NCBI GenBank assembly: GCA_019635535.1
Contig: JAHBZH010000001.1
Location: 1,888,995 to 1,952,994 of the forward strand
Length of the DNA: 64,000 nt
Direction: 5' to 3'
DNA from: Sphingomonas sp.
Lineage (GTDB): Bacteria; Pseudomonadota; Alphaproteobacteria; Sphingomonadales; Sphingomonadaceae
Of this stretch, positions 46,072 through 54,815 are shown one piece after another. The notes under the pieces were generated by a model. That model ran no database searches and was not told the origin of the DNA. It worked only from the letters and a program-made list of their open reading frames with translations. Each line of letters begins with the position of its first letter. Within the stretch, counting starts at the first letter, position 1. Made by a program: the position numbers and the translations under genes.

Positions 46072-47501
46072 GCGGCCGCGACCGTGGCCGGGCCGAGCAG
46101 CGGGATCGTCAGATAGCCCAAGGGCGAGACGAACAGGGCCGAGCCGAGGATGAGGCCAGTGCCGACCGGTTCCTGCTCGCGCACATAGGCCGGGGCGGGA
46201 TCGTCGAAATACATGACCTTGACGATCATGATGTAATAATAGGCGCCGATCACCGAGGCGGCGATCGCGATCGCGGCCAGCCAGGTGAGGTCCGCCGCCA
46301 CCGCCGCCTGGAAGATCAGGAATTTCGGCCAGAAGCCGAAGAGCGGCGGGATGCCGGCGATCGAGAACATGAAGATCGCCATCGCCATCGCCAGCATCGG
46401 GCGGCTGCGCGACAGGCCGGCGAGCGAGGCGATCGTCTCGACCGGACGGTCATGCTCGTCGCGCATCCTGAGGACGACCAGGAAGGTACCGAGCGTCATC
46501 ACGACATAGACGACGAGGTAGAAGAGCATCGCCGCGACGCCCTCCGGCGTGCCGGCGGCGAGGCCGACGAGCAGGAAGCCGACATTGTTGATCGAGCTGT
46601 AGGCAAGCAGGCGCTTGATGTTCGTCTGCCCGATCGCGGCGACGGCGCCCAGCACGATCGAGGCCAAAGCCGCGAAGATCACGATCTGGCGCCAGGCGTC
46701 GGTGGCCGGGCCCATGCCCTCCATCACGATGCGGACCAGGATCGCGACCGCCGCGACCTTGGGCGCCGTGGCGAAGAAGGCCGTCACCGGGGTCGGCGCG
46801 CCTTCATAGACGTCCGGCGTCCACATGTGGAACGGCACGGCGCTGACCTTGAAGGCGAGGCCCGCGAGGACGAAGACGATGCCGAACAGGGCGCCCAGCG
46901 AGACGTCCCGGGCCAGCGCATCGGCGATGCTGTCGAACATCGTCGTGCCGGTGAAGCCGTAGAGCAGCGAGATGCCGTAAAGCAGGATGCCGCTGGCGAG
47001 CGCGCCGAGCACGAAATATTTGAGGCCGGCTTCGGAGGAGCGCGCATCGTTGCGCAGGAAGGCGGCGAGGACATAGGCGGCGAGGCTGTTCAGCTCGAGC
47101 CCGATATAGAGCATCAGCAGGTCGCCGGCGGAGACCATGATGCTCATGCCGAGCGCGGCGAGCAGGATCAGCACCGGATATTCGCCATGCGCCTCGCCCT
47201 CGCGCCGAAGGAAGCCCGGCGCCATCGCGATCGCGACCGCCGAGGCGAGGAAGATGACGAGCTTGGCGAAGGCGCCGAACGCGTCGGCGCGGAACTGGCC
47301 GCCGAACAGATCGCCCGCGTAAGAGGCCGGGCCGAGCAAGGCGGCGGACGCGCCGAGCAGCAGGATCACCGACATCACGCTGATCGTGCGGATGACGTTC
47401 GGATTCTTCGAGAAGGCGGCGAGCAGCAGCAGATCGGTCGCGCCGATCGCGAGGATGATCTCCGGGCCGATCGCCTGAAGGGTTTGCCACAGGGTCATCA
47501 A
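46056..47501 (-). CDS. nuoN: NADH-quinone oxidoreductase subunit N
   Basis: Antiporter-like membrane subunit of complex I. The 481-residue protein has about 14 helices, with the proton-channel region around LFKVSAVPFHMWTPDVYEG-like residues (here GLAFKVSAVPFHMWTPDVY) and KRLLAYSSINNVGFLL. It overlaps nuoM by 4 nt (ATGA) and birA by 16 nt, and is the last subunit gene. Confidence 0.95.
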   Translation of the reverse strand: MMTLWQTLQAIGPEIILAIGATDLLLLAAFSKNPNVIRTISVMSVILLLGASAALLGPASYAGDLFGGQFRADAFGAFAKLVIFLASAVAIAMAPGFLRREGEAHGEYPVLILLAALGMSIMVSAGDLLMLYIGLELNSLAAYVLAAFLRNDARSSEAGLKYFVLGALASGILLYGISLLYGFTGTTMFDSIADALARDVSLGALFGIVFVLAGLAFKVSAVPFHMWTPDVYEGAPTPVTAFFATAPKVAAVAILVRIVMEGMGPATDAWRQIVIFAALASIVLGAVAAIGQTNIKRLLAYSSINNVGFLLVGLAAGTPEGVAAMLFYLVVYVVMTLGTFLVVLRMRDEHDRPVETIASLAGLSRSRPMLAMAMAIFMFSIAGIPPLFGFWPKFLIFQAAVAADLTWLAAIAIAASVIGAYYYIMIVKVMYFDDPAPAYVREQEPVGTGLILGSALFVSPLGYLTIPLLGPATVAAAWALF

Positions 47502-49027
47502 TGAGCGCCTTCATCATGATGCGCGTCGGCGGCGGGCGCACCTGCCGTGAGCAGCGCATCGCCCTGCGGCGCCGCCCGCTCGACCCGCGCCAGCAGGATC
47601 GCCACGTCGTCGCGCATGACGCGCAGGAAACTCTCCGGATAGACGCCCATCCACAGGACGGCCGCCGCGATCGGCGCGAGCAAGGCCCATTCGCGCTTCG
47701 AGAGATCCGGCAGCGTCGCCGCCTCCTCCGTGCGCGCGACGCCGAAGGCGATCCGCCAGTAGAGCAGCAACATATAGGCCGCGCCCAGGATGATGCCGGT
47801 GGTCGCCACCGCCGCCACCCAGGAGTTCGCCATATAGGCGCCGGTGAGGCTCAGGAACTCGCCGACGAAGCCCGACGTGCCCGGCAGGCCGACCGAAGCC
47901 ATGGTGAACAGCATGAAGAGCAGGGCATAGCCCGGCATGTTGTTGGACAGGCCGCCATATTTCGCGATCTCGCGCGTGTGCATCCGATCGTAGACCACGC
48001 CGACGCACAGGAAGAGCGCGCCCGAGACGAGGCCGTGGGAGAGCATGACGACGAGGCCGCCCTCGATCCCCTGCCGGTTGAAGGTGAACAGGCCGATGGT
48101 CACGAACGCCATATGGGCGACCGAGGAATAGGCGATCAGCTTCTTCATGTCCTGCTGCACCAGGGCGATCAGCGAGGTGATGACGACGGCGGCCATCGAC
48201 AGGCCGAAGATGATCCAGACCAGCTGGGCCGACGCCTCCGGGAACATCGGCAGCGAGAAGCGGACGAAGCCGTAGCCGCCGAGCTTCAGCAGCACGCCCG
48301 CGAGGATGACCGAGCCCGCCGTCGGCGCCTGGACGTGCGCGTCCGGGAGCCAGGTGTGGAACGGCCACATCGGCATCTTCACCGCGAAGCTGGCGAAGAA
48401 GGCGAGCCAGAGCCAGGTCTGCGCCTGCGGCGGGAAATCGGTGTTGAGCAGCTCGGGAATCGAGCTCGTCCCGGCGAAATTCACCATCCACAGCATCGCG
48501 ACCAGCATCAGCAGCGAGCCGAGCAGGGTGTAGAGGAAGAATTTGTAGGCGGCGTAGATCCGGTTCGCGCCCCCCCAGATGCCGATGATCAGATACATCG
48601 GGATCAGGCCGGCCTCGAACATGATGTAGAAGAGGAAGATATCCTGCGCCATGAAGACGCCGAGCATCAGCGTCTCGAGGAACAGGAACAGCGCCATATA
48701 TTCGGGGACGCGCCGGTCGATCGCCTCCCAGGACGCGCCGATGCAGATCGGCATCAGGAAGGCGGTCAGCACGATCAGCATCAGCGCGATGCCGTCGATG
48801 CCGAGCGCCCAGGCGAAGGTGTCGCCGAAAATCTCGGCCCGCTCGACGAACTGCCATTGCGGGCCGCCGACCTGATAGGTCAGCCACAGGCCGATGCAGA
48901 GCGCGAGCGTCGCCAGCGTGGTGCCGAGCGCGATCCAGCGCGCGCCGTTCGCGCCGGCGAACAGGCAGGCGGCCGCGCCCAGGATCGGCAGCGCGAGGAT
49001 CGCGGAAAGGATGGGAAAGCCGTCCAT
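47498..49027 (-). CDS. nuoM: NADH-quinone oxidoreductase subunit M
   Basis: Antiporter-like proton-pumping subunit of complex I, 509 residues and about 14 helices. Conserved blocks are FAVKMPMWPFHTWLPDAHVQ and KKLIAYSSVAHMAFV. The last residues (AADAHHDEGAH) form a small His-rich tail, which is not typical of the E. coli subunit. The gene begins one base after nuoL and overlaps nuoN. Confidence 0.95.
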   Translation of the reverse strand: MDGFPILSAILALPILGAAACLFAGANGARWIALGTTLATLALCIGLWLTYQVGGPQWQFVERAEIFGDTFAWALGIDGIALMLIVLTAFLMPICIGASWEAIDRRVPEYMALFLFLETLMLGVFMAQDIFLFYIMFEAGLIPMYLIIGIWGGANRIYAAYKFFLYTLLGSLLMLVAMLWMVNFAGTSSIPELLNTDFPPQAQTWLWLAFFASFAVKMPMWPFHTWLPDAHVQAPTAGSVILAGVLLKLGGYGFVRFSLPMFPEASAQLVWIIFGLSMAAVVITSLIALVQQDMKKLIAYSSVAHMAFVTIGLFTFNRQGIEGGLVVMLSHGLVSGALFLCVGVVYDRMHTREIAKYGGLSNNMPGYALLFMLFTMASVGLPGTSGFVGEFLSLTGAYMANSWVAAVATTGIILGAAYMLLLYWRIAFGVARTEEAATLPDLSKREWALLAPIAAAVLWMGVYPESFLRVMRDDVAILLARVERAAPQGDALLTAGAPAADAHHDEGAH

Positions 49028-49028
49028 G

Positions 49029-51083
49029 TCAGCGCGCCATCGCCCAGGTTGTCGCGGCGGCGATGCCGAGCAGCATCACCAGCGCATAGGTGTAGAGATA
49101 GCCGGTCTGGAACCGCGCGGTGACGCGGGTGCCGGCCTTGACCAGAGCGGCGACGCCGTTCGGGCCGAAGCGATCGATCGTCCCCTCGTCGCCGCGCTTC
49201 CAGAAGATGCGGCCGAGCCAGATTGCCGGGCGCACGAGGAGGATGTCGAAAATCTCGTCGAAATACCACTTGTTGAGGAGGAAGCGGTACAGGGTGCCGA
49301 GATTGGCCGCGGCCGCCGCCGGGAAGCGGGTGTTGCGGATATAGGCGTAGAAGGCGATCGAAAGGCCGATCAGCATCGCCACCGCAGGCGACAGCTTCAC
49401 CCAGAGCGGCACCTCGTGCATCGCGTGCATTAGGTGCGTGTCGAAGGCGATAGAGCCGGCCCAGAAGCGCGCGCCCTGCTCCGCGTCGATGAAATAGCCG
49501 GTGAAGACATAGCCGGCGAAGACCGCGCCCAGCGACAGCAGGCCGAGCGGCACCAGCATCGTCCAGGGGCTTTCGTGCGGGTGATAGCCGCCGGTGCCTT
49601 CCGCCATGTCGTGCGCGCCGGCCTCATGCTCGTGCGTGTCGTGGCCGGCATCCTCCGCGTCCGGATGATCGTGGTGATCGCCGTGGAGCGCGTGCCGGAT
49701 ATGCTCGGACTGGGTCCAGCGCGGCGTGCCGAAGAAGGTCAGGAAGATGAGCCGCCACGAATAGAAGCTGGTGAGCAGCGCCGCGAACACGCCGACGAAG
49801 AAGGCGAAACCGCCGAAGCTCACGCCGCTCGCGAACGCCGCCTCGATGATCGCGTCCTTGGAGTGGAAGCCGGCAAAGCCCGCATGGAGCCAGTAGATTC
49901 CGACCCCGGTGATGGCGAGCGTGCCGAGCGTCATCGCCCAGAAGGTGAGCGGGATATGCTTACGAAGGCCCCCGTAATAGCGCATGTCCTGCTCGTGGTG
50001 CATCGCGTGGATGACCGAGCCCGCGCCGAGGAACAGCAACGCCTTGAAGAAGGCGTGGGTGAAGAGGTGGAACATCGCCGCGCCATAGGCGCCGACGCCC
50101 GCCGCGAAGAACATGTAGCCGAGCTGCGAGCAGGTCGAATAGGCGATCACCCGCTTGATGTCGTTCTGCACCATGCCGACCGTCGCCGCGAACAAGGCGG
50201 TGGCGGCGCCGACGAAGGTGACGAGCGCCAAGGCGGCATCGCTCGTCTCGAACATCGGCGAGAGGCGGCAGACCATGAACACGCCGGCCGTGACCATCGT
50301 CGCGGCGTGGATGAGGGCGGAGACCGGGGTCGGACCCTCCATCGCGTCCGGCAGCCAGGTGTGCAGGCCGAGCTGCGCCGATTTGCCCATCGCGCCGATG
50401 AACAGCAGGATGCAGATGAGCGTCATCGTGTCGATGCGCATGCCGAGGAAGCCGATCGTCGAGCCGGTCATGTTGGGCGCGGCGGCGAGGATCTCGGTGA
50501 TCGAGACGGTGCCGAAGACCAGGAAGGTCGCGAAGATGCCGAGGCTGAAGCCGAAATCGCCGACGCGGTTGACGAGGAAGGCCTTCATCGCCGCCGCGTT
50601 GGCGCTGGGCTTGTGATACCAGAAGCCGATCAGGAGATAGGAAGCGAGGCCCACGCCCTCCCAGCCGAAGAACATCTGGACCAGATTGTCCGCCGTCACG
50701 AGCATGAGCATCGCGAAGGTGAAGAGGCTGAGATAGGCGAAGAAGCGGGGCTGGCTGTCGTCCTCCGCCATATAGCCCCAGCTATAAAGGTGGACGAGCG
50801 CCGAGACGGTGGTGACGACGACCAGCATCACGGCGGTCAGCGCATCGACGCGCAGCGCCCAGTCGACCATCAGGTCGCCGGAATGGATGAAGGCCAGGAC
50901 CGGGTGGAGCGCGCTTTCCTCAGTGCCCGTCATGAAGCCGATGAAGATCGGCCAGGACAGGCCCATGCCGACGAACAGCGCACCGGTCGTGACCAGCTTT
51001 GCCGCAGTCTTGCCGATGAACCGGCCGCCCAGGCCGGCGATGATGGCCGCCAGCAAGGGCAGGAAGACGATCGCCTGGACCAT
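49029..51083 (-). CDS. nuoL: NADH-quinone oxidoreductase subunit L
   Basis: Largest antiporter-like subunit of complex I, carrying the long lateral helix. The 684-residue protein contains [21 protein letters not shown] and [16 protein letters not shown]. Around residues 458-505 it has a His- and Asp-rich insertion (for example [20 protein letters not shown]) with twelve histidines, placed in a loop between late helices. The gene lies 3 nt after nuoK. Confidence 0.95.
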   Translation of the reverse strand: MVQAIVFLPLLAAIIAGLGGRFIGKTAAKLVTTGALFVGMGLSWPIFIGFMTGTEESALHPVLAFIHSGDLMVDWALRVDALTAVMLVVVTTVSALVHLYSWGYMAEDDSQPRFFAYLSLFTFAMLMLVTADNLVQMFFGWEGVGLASYLLIGFWYHKPSANAAAMKAFLVNRVGDFGFSLGIFATFLVFGTVSITEILAAAPNMTGSTIGFLGMRIDTMTLICILLFIGAMGKSAQLGLHTWLPDAMEGPTPVSALIHAATMVTAGVFMVCRLSPMFETSDAALALVTFVGAATALFAATVGMVQNDIKRVIAYSTCSQLGYMFFAAGVGAYGAAMFHLFTHAFFKALLFLGAGSVIHAMHHEQDMRYYGGLRKHIPLTFWAMTLGTLAITGVGIYWLHAGFAGFHSKDAIIEAAFASGVSFGGFAFFVGVFAALLTSFYSWRLIFLTFFGTPRWTQSEHIRHALHGDHHDHPDAEDAGHDTHEHEAGAHDMAEGTGGYHPHESPWTMLVPLGLLSLGAVFAGYVFTGYFIDAEQGARFWAGSIAFDTHLMHAMHEVPLWVKLSPAVAMLIGLSIAFYAYIRNTRFPAAAAANLGTLYRFLLNKWYFDEIFDILLVRPAIWLGRIFWKRGDEGTIDRFGPNGVAALVKAGTRVTARFQTGYLYTYALVMLLGIAAATTWAMAR

Positions 51084-51086
51084 CTC

Positions 51087-51392
51087 TTACCCCTTCATCC
51101 GGCTGATATCGCCGACCGCGATCGTGCCGCGGTTGCGGAAATAGATGACGAGGATGGCGAGGCCGATCGCCGCCTCCGCCGCCGCGACGGTGAGCACGAA
51201 CATCGCGAACACCTGCCCCACCATGTCGCCCAGATAGGCGGAGAAGGCGACCAGGTTGATGTTCACCGCGAGCAGGATCAGCTCGATCGCCATCAGGATG
51301 ACGATGACGTTCTTGCGGTTGATGAAGATGCCGAGCACGCCCAGCACGAACAGGATCGCGCCGACGGTCAGGTAATGGCCCAGCCCGATCAT
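51087..51392 (-). CDS. nuoK: NADH-quinone oxidoreductase subunit K
   Basis: Small three-helix membrane subunit of complex I, 101 residues. It contains the conserved membrane glutamates in [17 protein letters not shown] and the [18 protein letters not shown] segment. GGAGG lies nine bases before the ATG. The preceding gap holds a palindromic repeat carried in a small open frame whose stop overlaps this start. Confidence 0.95.
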   Translation of the reverse strand: MIGLGHYLTVGAILFVLGVLGIFINRKNVIVILMAIELILLAVNINLVAFSAYLGDMVGQVFAMFVLTVAAAEAAIGLAILVIYFRNRGTIAVGDISRMKG

Positions 51393-51529
51393 GCGTGGCC
51401 TCCGCTGATCTCGTCATGCCGGACTTGATCCGGCATCCACCTGTCCTTCGACGACAGCCGAACGAAAGAAGATGGACCCCGGATCAAGTCCGGGGTGACG
51501 GTTTGGAAGGCGAACGGAGCGGGTGTCAT
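51389..51529 (-). other. Repeat-bearing open frame bridging nuoJ and nuoK
   Basis: An ATG two bases after the nuoJ stop opens a 46-codon frame (MTPAPFAF ... DEISGGHA) that runs through the palindromic repeat and ends in an ATGA overlap with nuoK. TPDLIRGP and MPDQVRHD are the usual translations of this repeat, so the peptide is probably not functional. The frame may keep ribosomes moving from nuoJ into nuoK. Confidence 0.35.
51413..51499. repeat. Palindromic repeat between nuoJ and nuoK
   Basis: GTCATGCCGGACTTGATCCG at the left and CGGATCAAGTCCGGGGTGAC at the right are near-perfect complements, with an inner CATC-CAC / GATGGAC pairing. The element belongs to a repeat family frequent in sphingomonads. 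It interrupts the nuo operon without ending the coupled reading frames. Confidence 0.88.
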
Positions 51530-51531
51530 GC

Positions 51532-52143
51532 TCACAGCTCCACCCCCTGCCCCACGGGCGGCTGCGTGTTGACGACCGCGTCCTGCGGGCGACGGCGGAC
51601 CTGCTGCGACACGTTCTGCGGGCGGACGCCCTTGCGCGCGCGGCGGGTCAGCACGATCGCGCCCACCATGGCGACGAGCAGGATGATGCCCGCCGCCTCG
51701 AACACGAAGAGATAGCGGGTGTAGAGCACCTGCCCCAGCGCCGCGATATTCGGCGTGTCGGCCGGGGTCGGCGCGGCGCGGGCGGCGAGATCGATGCCGC
51801 CGGCGCTCCAGGCGAGCTGGGCGGCGAACATCTCGACCAGCAGCAATCCGGCGAGCAGCAGCAGCGGGAACCAGTAGCGCGAAACGCCGGAGCGGATTTC
51901 CGCCTGGTCCACGTTCAGCATCATGACGACGAACAGGAAGAGGACGGCGACGGCGCCGACGTAGACGATGATCAGCAGGAAGGCGAGGAACTCGGCCCCG
52001 ATCAGCACGAACAGCCCCGCCGCGTTGAAGAAGGCGAGGATCAGCCACAGCACCGAATGGACCGGATTGCGCGAGGCGATGGTCATGACCCCGGAGAGGA
52101 TCACGAGCGTCGCGAACAGGTAGAAGACGGCGGCCTGGATCAT
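51532..52143 (-). CDS. nuoJ: NADH-quinone oxidoreductase subunit J
   Basis: Five-helix membrane subunit of complex I, 203 residues. The helix-3 pi-bulge region (VYVGAVAVLFLFVVMMLNVD) is conserved. The start ATG overlaps the stop of a repeat-bearing small frame from nuoI, and GGGGAGG lies upstream. A C-terminal cytoplasmic Arg-rich segment follows the last helix. Confidence 0.95.
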   Translation of the reverse strand: MIQAAVFYLFATLVILSGVMTIASRNPVHSVLWLILAFFNAAGLFVLIGAEFLAFLLIIVYVGAVAVLFLFVVMMLNVDQAEIRSGVSRYWFPLLLLAGLLLVEMFAAQLAWSAGGIDLAARAAPTPADTPNIAALGQVLYTRYLFVFEAAGIILLVAMVGAIVLTRRARKGVRPQNVSQQVRRRPQDAVVNTQPPVGQGVEL

Positions 52144-52295
52144 GCGCGCGGCCCCTCCCCAAGGCCGCTCATCCCGAGCGAAGTCGAGGGACTATACCGA
52201 GCGAAGTCGAGGCTTCTCGCACAGGTTCTCGGCTGCGCTCGAACTGGTCCCTCGACTTCGCTCGGGATGGCCGGATGGAAAGGGTGGAGAATCAC
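52140..52295 (-). other. Repeat-bearing open frame bridging nuoI and nuoJ
   Basis: A GTG nine bases after the nuoI stop opens 51 codons (MILHPFHPAIPSEVEG ... GLGEGPRA) through the palindromic repeat, ending in TGA that overlaps the nuoJ ATG. The peptide is repeat-derived and unlikely to be a functional protein. The coupling geometry matches the two other repeat-filled gaps of this operon. Confidence 0.3.
52170..52269. repeat. Palindromic repeat between nuoI and nuoJ
   Basis: A perfect 23-base inverted repeat (CATCCCGAGCGAAGTCGAGG-GAC and its complement) bounds the element, and a second GAGCGAAGTCGAGG copy sits inside the left half. It is the CGAGCGAAGTCGAGG class of sphingomonad extragenic palindrome. 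Confidence 0.9.
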
Positions 52296-52304
52296 GATGG
52301 GCGC

Positions 52305-52796
52305 TTACCGATACGGCGCGTCGGCGGCAAGGTTCGCGGCGAGGGCGCGCTCCCACTTGTCGCCGTTCTCGAGCAGCTTCGCCTTGTCGTAGATCAGCTC
52401 CTCGCGGGTCTCGGTGGCGAAGTCCATGTTCGGGCCTTCGACGATCGCATCGACCGGGCAGGCCTCCTGGCACAGCCCGCAATAGATACACTTCGTCATG
52501 TCGATGTCGTAGCGCGTTGTGCGCCGCGACCCGTCCTCGCGCGGCTCGGCCTCGATCGTGATGGCGAGCGCCGGGCAGACCGCCTCGCACAATTTGCACG
52601 CGATGCAGCGTTCCTCACCATTGGCGTAACGGCGCAGCGCATGCTCGCCGCGGAAGCGGGGCGAGATCGGGTTCTTCTCATAGGGATAGTTGATCGTCGC
52701 CTTGGGCTTGAAGAAATAGCGCAAGGTCAGGGCATGCGCCTTCACGAACTCCCAGAGCGTGAAGGTTTTGATCCAGTGTGCGACTAAGGATGTCAT
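52305..52796 (-). CDS. nuoI: NADH-quinone oxidoreductase subunit I
   Basis: Ferredoxin-like subunit of the complex I peripheral arm carrying clusters N6a and N6b. Both cluster motifs are complete: [12 protein letters not shown] and [12 protein letters not shown]. The length is 163 residues. The start overlaps the stop of an unrelated gene by 4 nt (ATGA), so its translation is coupled to that gene and not directly to nuoH. Confidence 0.96.
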   Translation of the reverse strand: MTSLVAHWIKTFTLWEFVKAHALTLRYFFKPKATINYPYEKNPISPRFRGEHALRRYANGEERCIACKLCEAVCPALAITIEAEPREDGSRRTTRYDIDMTKCIYCGLCQEACPVDAIVEGPNMDFATETREELIYDKAKLLENGDKWERALAANLAADAPYR

Positions 52797-53611
52797 CGGG
52801 ACGATGGCCTCCGTACGATCTGGCTAAAGCCGCAAATGCCATAGCCGGTAAGGTTGGGATAAGATGCATCGCCAAACTGCCGCAGCCGGATCAGCCGCGT
52901 TGCCTGCGACTGCTCAACGAACAGCACCTCGATCCCTTGCGGGCCATCTCGCCTCCCAAAGGTACCGACCCGCATGTTCGATGCGTCCCTCCACTGAATC
53001 GGAATCGTTACCGGACGGCCGGACCAAAGTTCGGGACTCTCAAGACGTACCTGATCGCGTCCGACTATCTGGAAAGACAACCGAGCGCGCCTGCCGTCGC
53101 TGATGAGAAGTCCGCAATCATTGTCGCTCCAGTTCGCAGGCGTGAGCGCCGGAATGTCGGTTCCGATCTCACGCGGATCGGTGGAGGTGTCGACCGGGCT
53201 GTGGATGAGCGAGATGTGCTCCGCTGGTTCCCCGCAATAGCCATAGGCCAGAGGCAAGCCAGCCCTTTGCCGGTCGCGCCGAAACAGCGTCGCCGCACGC
53301 GCAGACGAAGCCTCACCACCGGGCTCGCCGATTTCGAGTGCCACGCCATTGCCCGATCCGAACGCGAACAGCCGATCCGCGCGCGGTGTTCCCCGCATGA
53401 CGTTGCGAGCACCAGGAAGCGTTCTGTTCGGCCAAATCGATCCCTGTCCGGGGACAAGGGAGATTTCGGTGTCTTCCTCATTCCAAGCGGGAATTGTGAA
53501 GCTGATATTGTCGCCTGATGGAGTCACAAGTGCACACTGGAGCATGCGCGCTCCATCGTCAGGGACAGCCGTCTGCGCGAAACCGAGCGCGGCAATGGCA
53601 ACGATGCTCAC
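52793..53611 (-). CDS. Uncharacterised probable exported protein between nuoH and nuoI
   Basis: I do not recognise this 272-residue protein. A GTG start overlaps the nuoH stop by 4 nt (GTGA) and the stop overlaps the nuoI start by 4 nt (ATGA). The N-terminus [13 protein letters not shown] is a short hydrophobic stretch compatible with a weak signal peptide. The rest is soluble and probably beta-rich, with cysteines in [24 protein letters not shown] and YGICGFSQ. Codon use looks less GC-rich than the flanking nuo genes. A second GTG one codon upstream is an alternative start. It is not a complex I subunit known to me. Confidence 0.7.
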   Translation of the reverse strand: MSIVAIAALGFAQTAVPDDGARMLQCALVTPSGDNISFTIPAWNEEDTEISLVPGQGSIWPNRTLPGARNVMRGTPRADRLFAFGSGNGVALEIGEPGGEASSARAATLFRRDRQRAGLPLAYGYCGEPAEHISLIHSPVDTSTDPREIGTDIPALTPANWSDNDCGLLISDGRRARLSFQIVGRDQVRLESPELWSGRPVTIPIQWRDASNMRVGTFGRRDGPQGIEVLFVEQSQATRLIRLRQFGDASYPNLTGYGICGFSQIVRRPSSR

Positions 53612-54681
53612 CACGGCAGCATCCCCTGCTTCTGGAGCATCAGATATCCGGACACGAGGAACACCCAGATGAGCGAGATGGGCAGGAAGATCTTCCACCC
53701 CAAGCGCATGAGCTGATCGTAGCGGAAGCGCGGCACGGTGGCCTTCACCCAGGAGAAGACGAAGAAGAAGAACAGGATCTTCGAGAAGAACCAGAACATG
53801 CCCGTTAGCGTGGCGTTGAACAGGAAATCGTAGAGGATCGGGATGTCCAGCGGCGGGAGCCAGCCGCCCCAGAAGAGCAAAGCCGTGATGCCGCACATCA
53901 GCAGGACGTTGCCATATTCGCCGAGCCAGAAGAGCGCGAAGCTCATCGAGCTGTATTCGGTCTGGTAGCCGGCGACGAGCTCGCTCTCCGCCTCGGTCAG
54001 ATCGAACGGCGCGCGCGCCGTTTCGGCCATGGCGGAAATGAGGAAGATCACCGCGAGCGGGAAGAGCAGCGGATTGAAGCCGAAGCCGTTGAGCAGGCCG
54101 AAGACATGGCCCTGCTGCGCCGCGATGATGCCGCCCAGGCTGAACGTGCCGGCCCACAGCACCACCGGGATCAGCACGAAGCCGATCGACACCTCATAAG
54201 ACACCATCTGAGCGGCGGCCCGCAAGGCGCTGTAGAACGGGTATTTCGAGTTGGACGCCCAGCCGGCGATGATGATCCCGTAAACGCCCAGCGACGAGAC
54301 GGCGAGCAGGTAGAGCAGGCCGACATTGATGTCCGCCAGCACCGCGCCCGGCCCGAACGGGATCACCGCCCAGGCGATCAGCGCAACCGCGAAGGTGATG
54401 ATCGGCGCCAGGAGGAACAGGCCCCGGGCCGCGCCGGAGGGGACGATCGTCTCCTTGAGAAACACCTTGAGGCCGTCGGCGAAGCTCTGGAGCAGGCCGA
54501 AGGGGCCGACCACGTTGGGGCCGCGCCGGAGCGCCATCGCTGCCCAGATCTTGCGGTCCGCATAGATGATCATCGCGACGGCCAGCATCAGCGGCAGCGC
54601 GATCAGCAGGATGCCCGCAATGGTGGCGACGAACCACGCCCATTCATAGGGTAGGCCGAGATATTCGAAGAAGGCGGTCAT
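53608..54681 (-). CDS. nuoH: NADH-quinone oxidoreductase subunit H
   Basis: Membrane subunit that, with NuoB and NuoD, forms the quinone chamber of complex I. The 357-residue, eight-helix protein contains [21 protein letters not shown] and [27 protein letters not shown] (seen in parts), and [18 protein letters not shown] near the end. The start overlaps the stop of a repeat-bearing small frame; GAGGGGGG lies upstream. Confidence 0.96.
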   Translation of the reverse strand: MTAFFEYLGLPYEWAWFVATIAGILLIALPLMLAVAMIIYADRKIWAAMALRRGPNVVGPFGLLQSFADGLKVFLKETIVPSGAARGLFLLAPIITFAVALIAWAVIPFGPGAVLADINVGLLYLLAVSSLGVYGIIIAGWASNSKYPFYSALRAAAQMVSYEVSIGFVLIPVVLWAGTFSLGGIIAAQQGHVFGLLNGFGFNPLLFPLAVIFLISAMAETARAPFDLTEAESELVAGYQTEYSSMSFALFWLGEYGNVLLMCGITALLFWGGWLPPLDIPILYDFLFNATLTGMFWFFSKILFFFFVFSWVKATVPRFRYDQLMRLGWKIFLPISLIWVFLVSGYLMLQKQGMLPW

Positions 54682-54815
54682 TGGATGCCCCCCTCACAAA
54701 CCGTTCGGGCTGAGCTTGTCGAAGCCCTGCCCTTCATTTCTTCCGCGCAGGAAGAAGGGAAACCCTTCGACAGGCTCAGGGCGAACGGTGCGGGGTTGCA
54801 AGCGTGGCGCTTCAT
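54678..54815 (-). other. Repeat-bearing open frame bridging nuoG and nuoH
   Basis: An ATG overlapping the nuoG stop (ATGA) opens 45 codons (MKRHACNPAPFALSLSKG ... TVCEGGIQ) through a palindromic repeat and ends in a second ATGA overlap with nuoH. FALSLSKG is the standard translation of this repeat, so the peptide itself is probably meaningless. The double overlap would let ribosomes pass from nuoG to nuoH. Confidence 0.35.
54701..54788. repeat. Palindromic repeat between nuoG and nuoH
   Basis: CCGTTCGGGCTGAGCTTGTCGAAG and CTTCGACAGGCTCAGGGCGAACGG pair with few mismatches and enclose GCCCTTC/GAAGGG inner arms. It is the same family as the repeat at 60084, in the same orientation. Confidence 0.9.
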
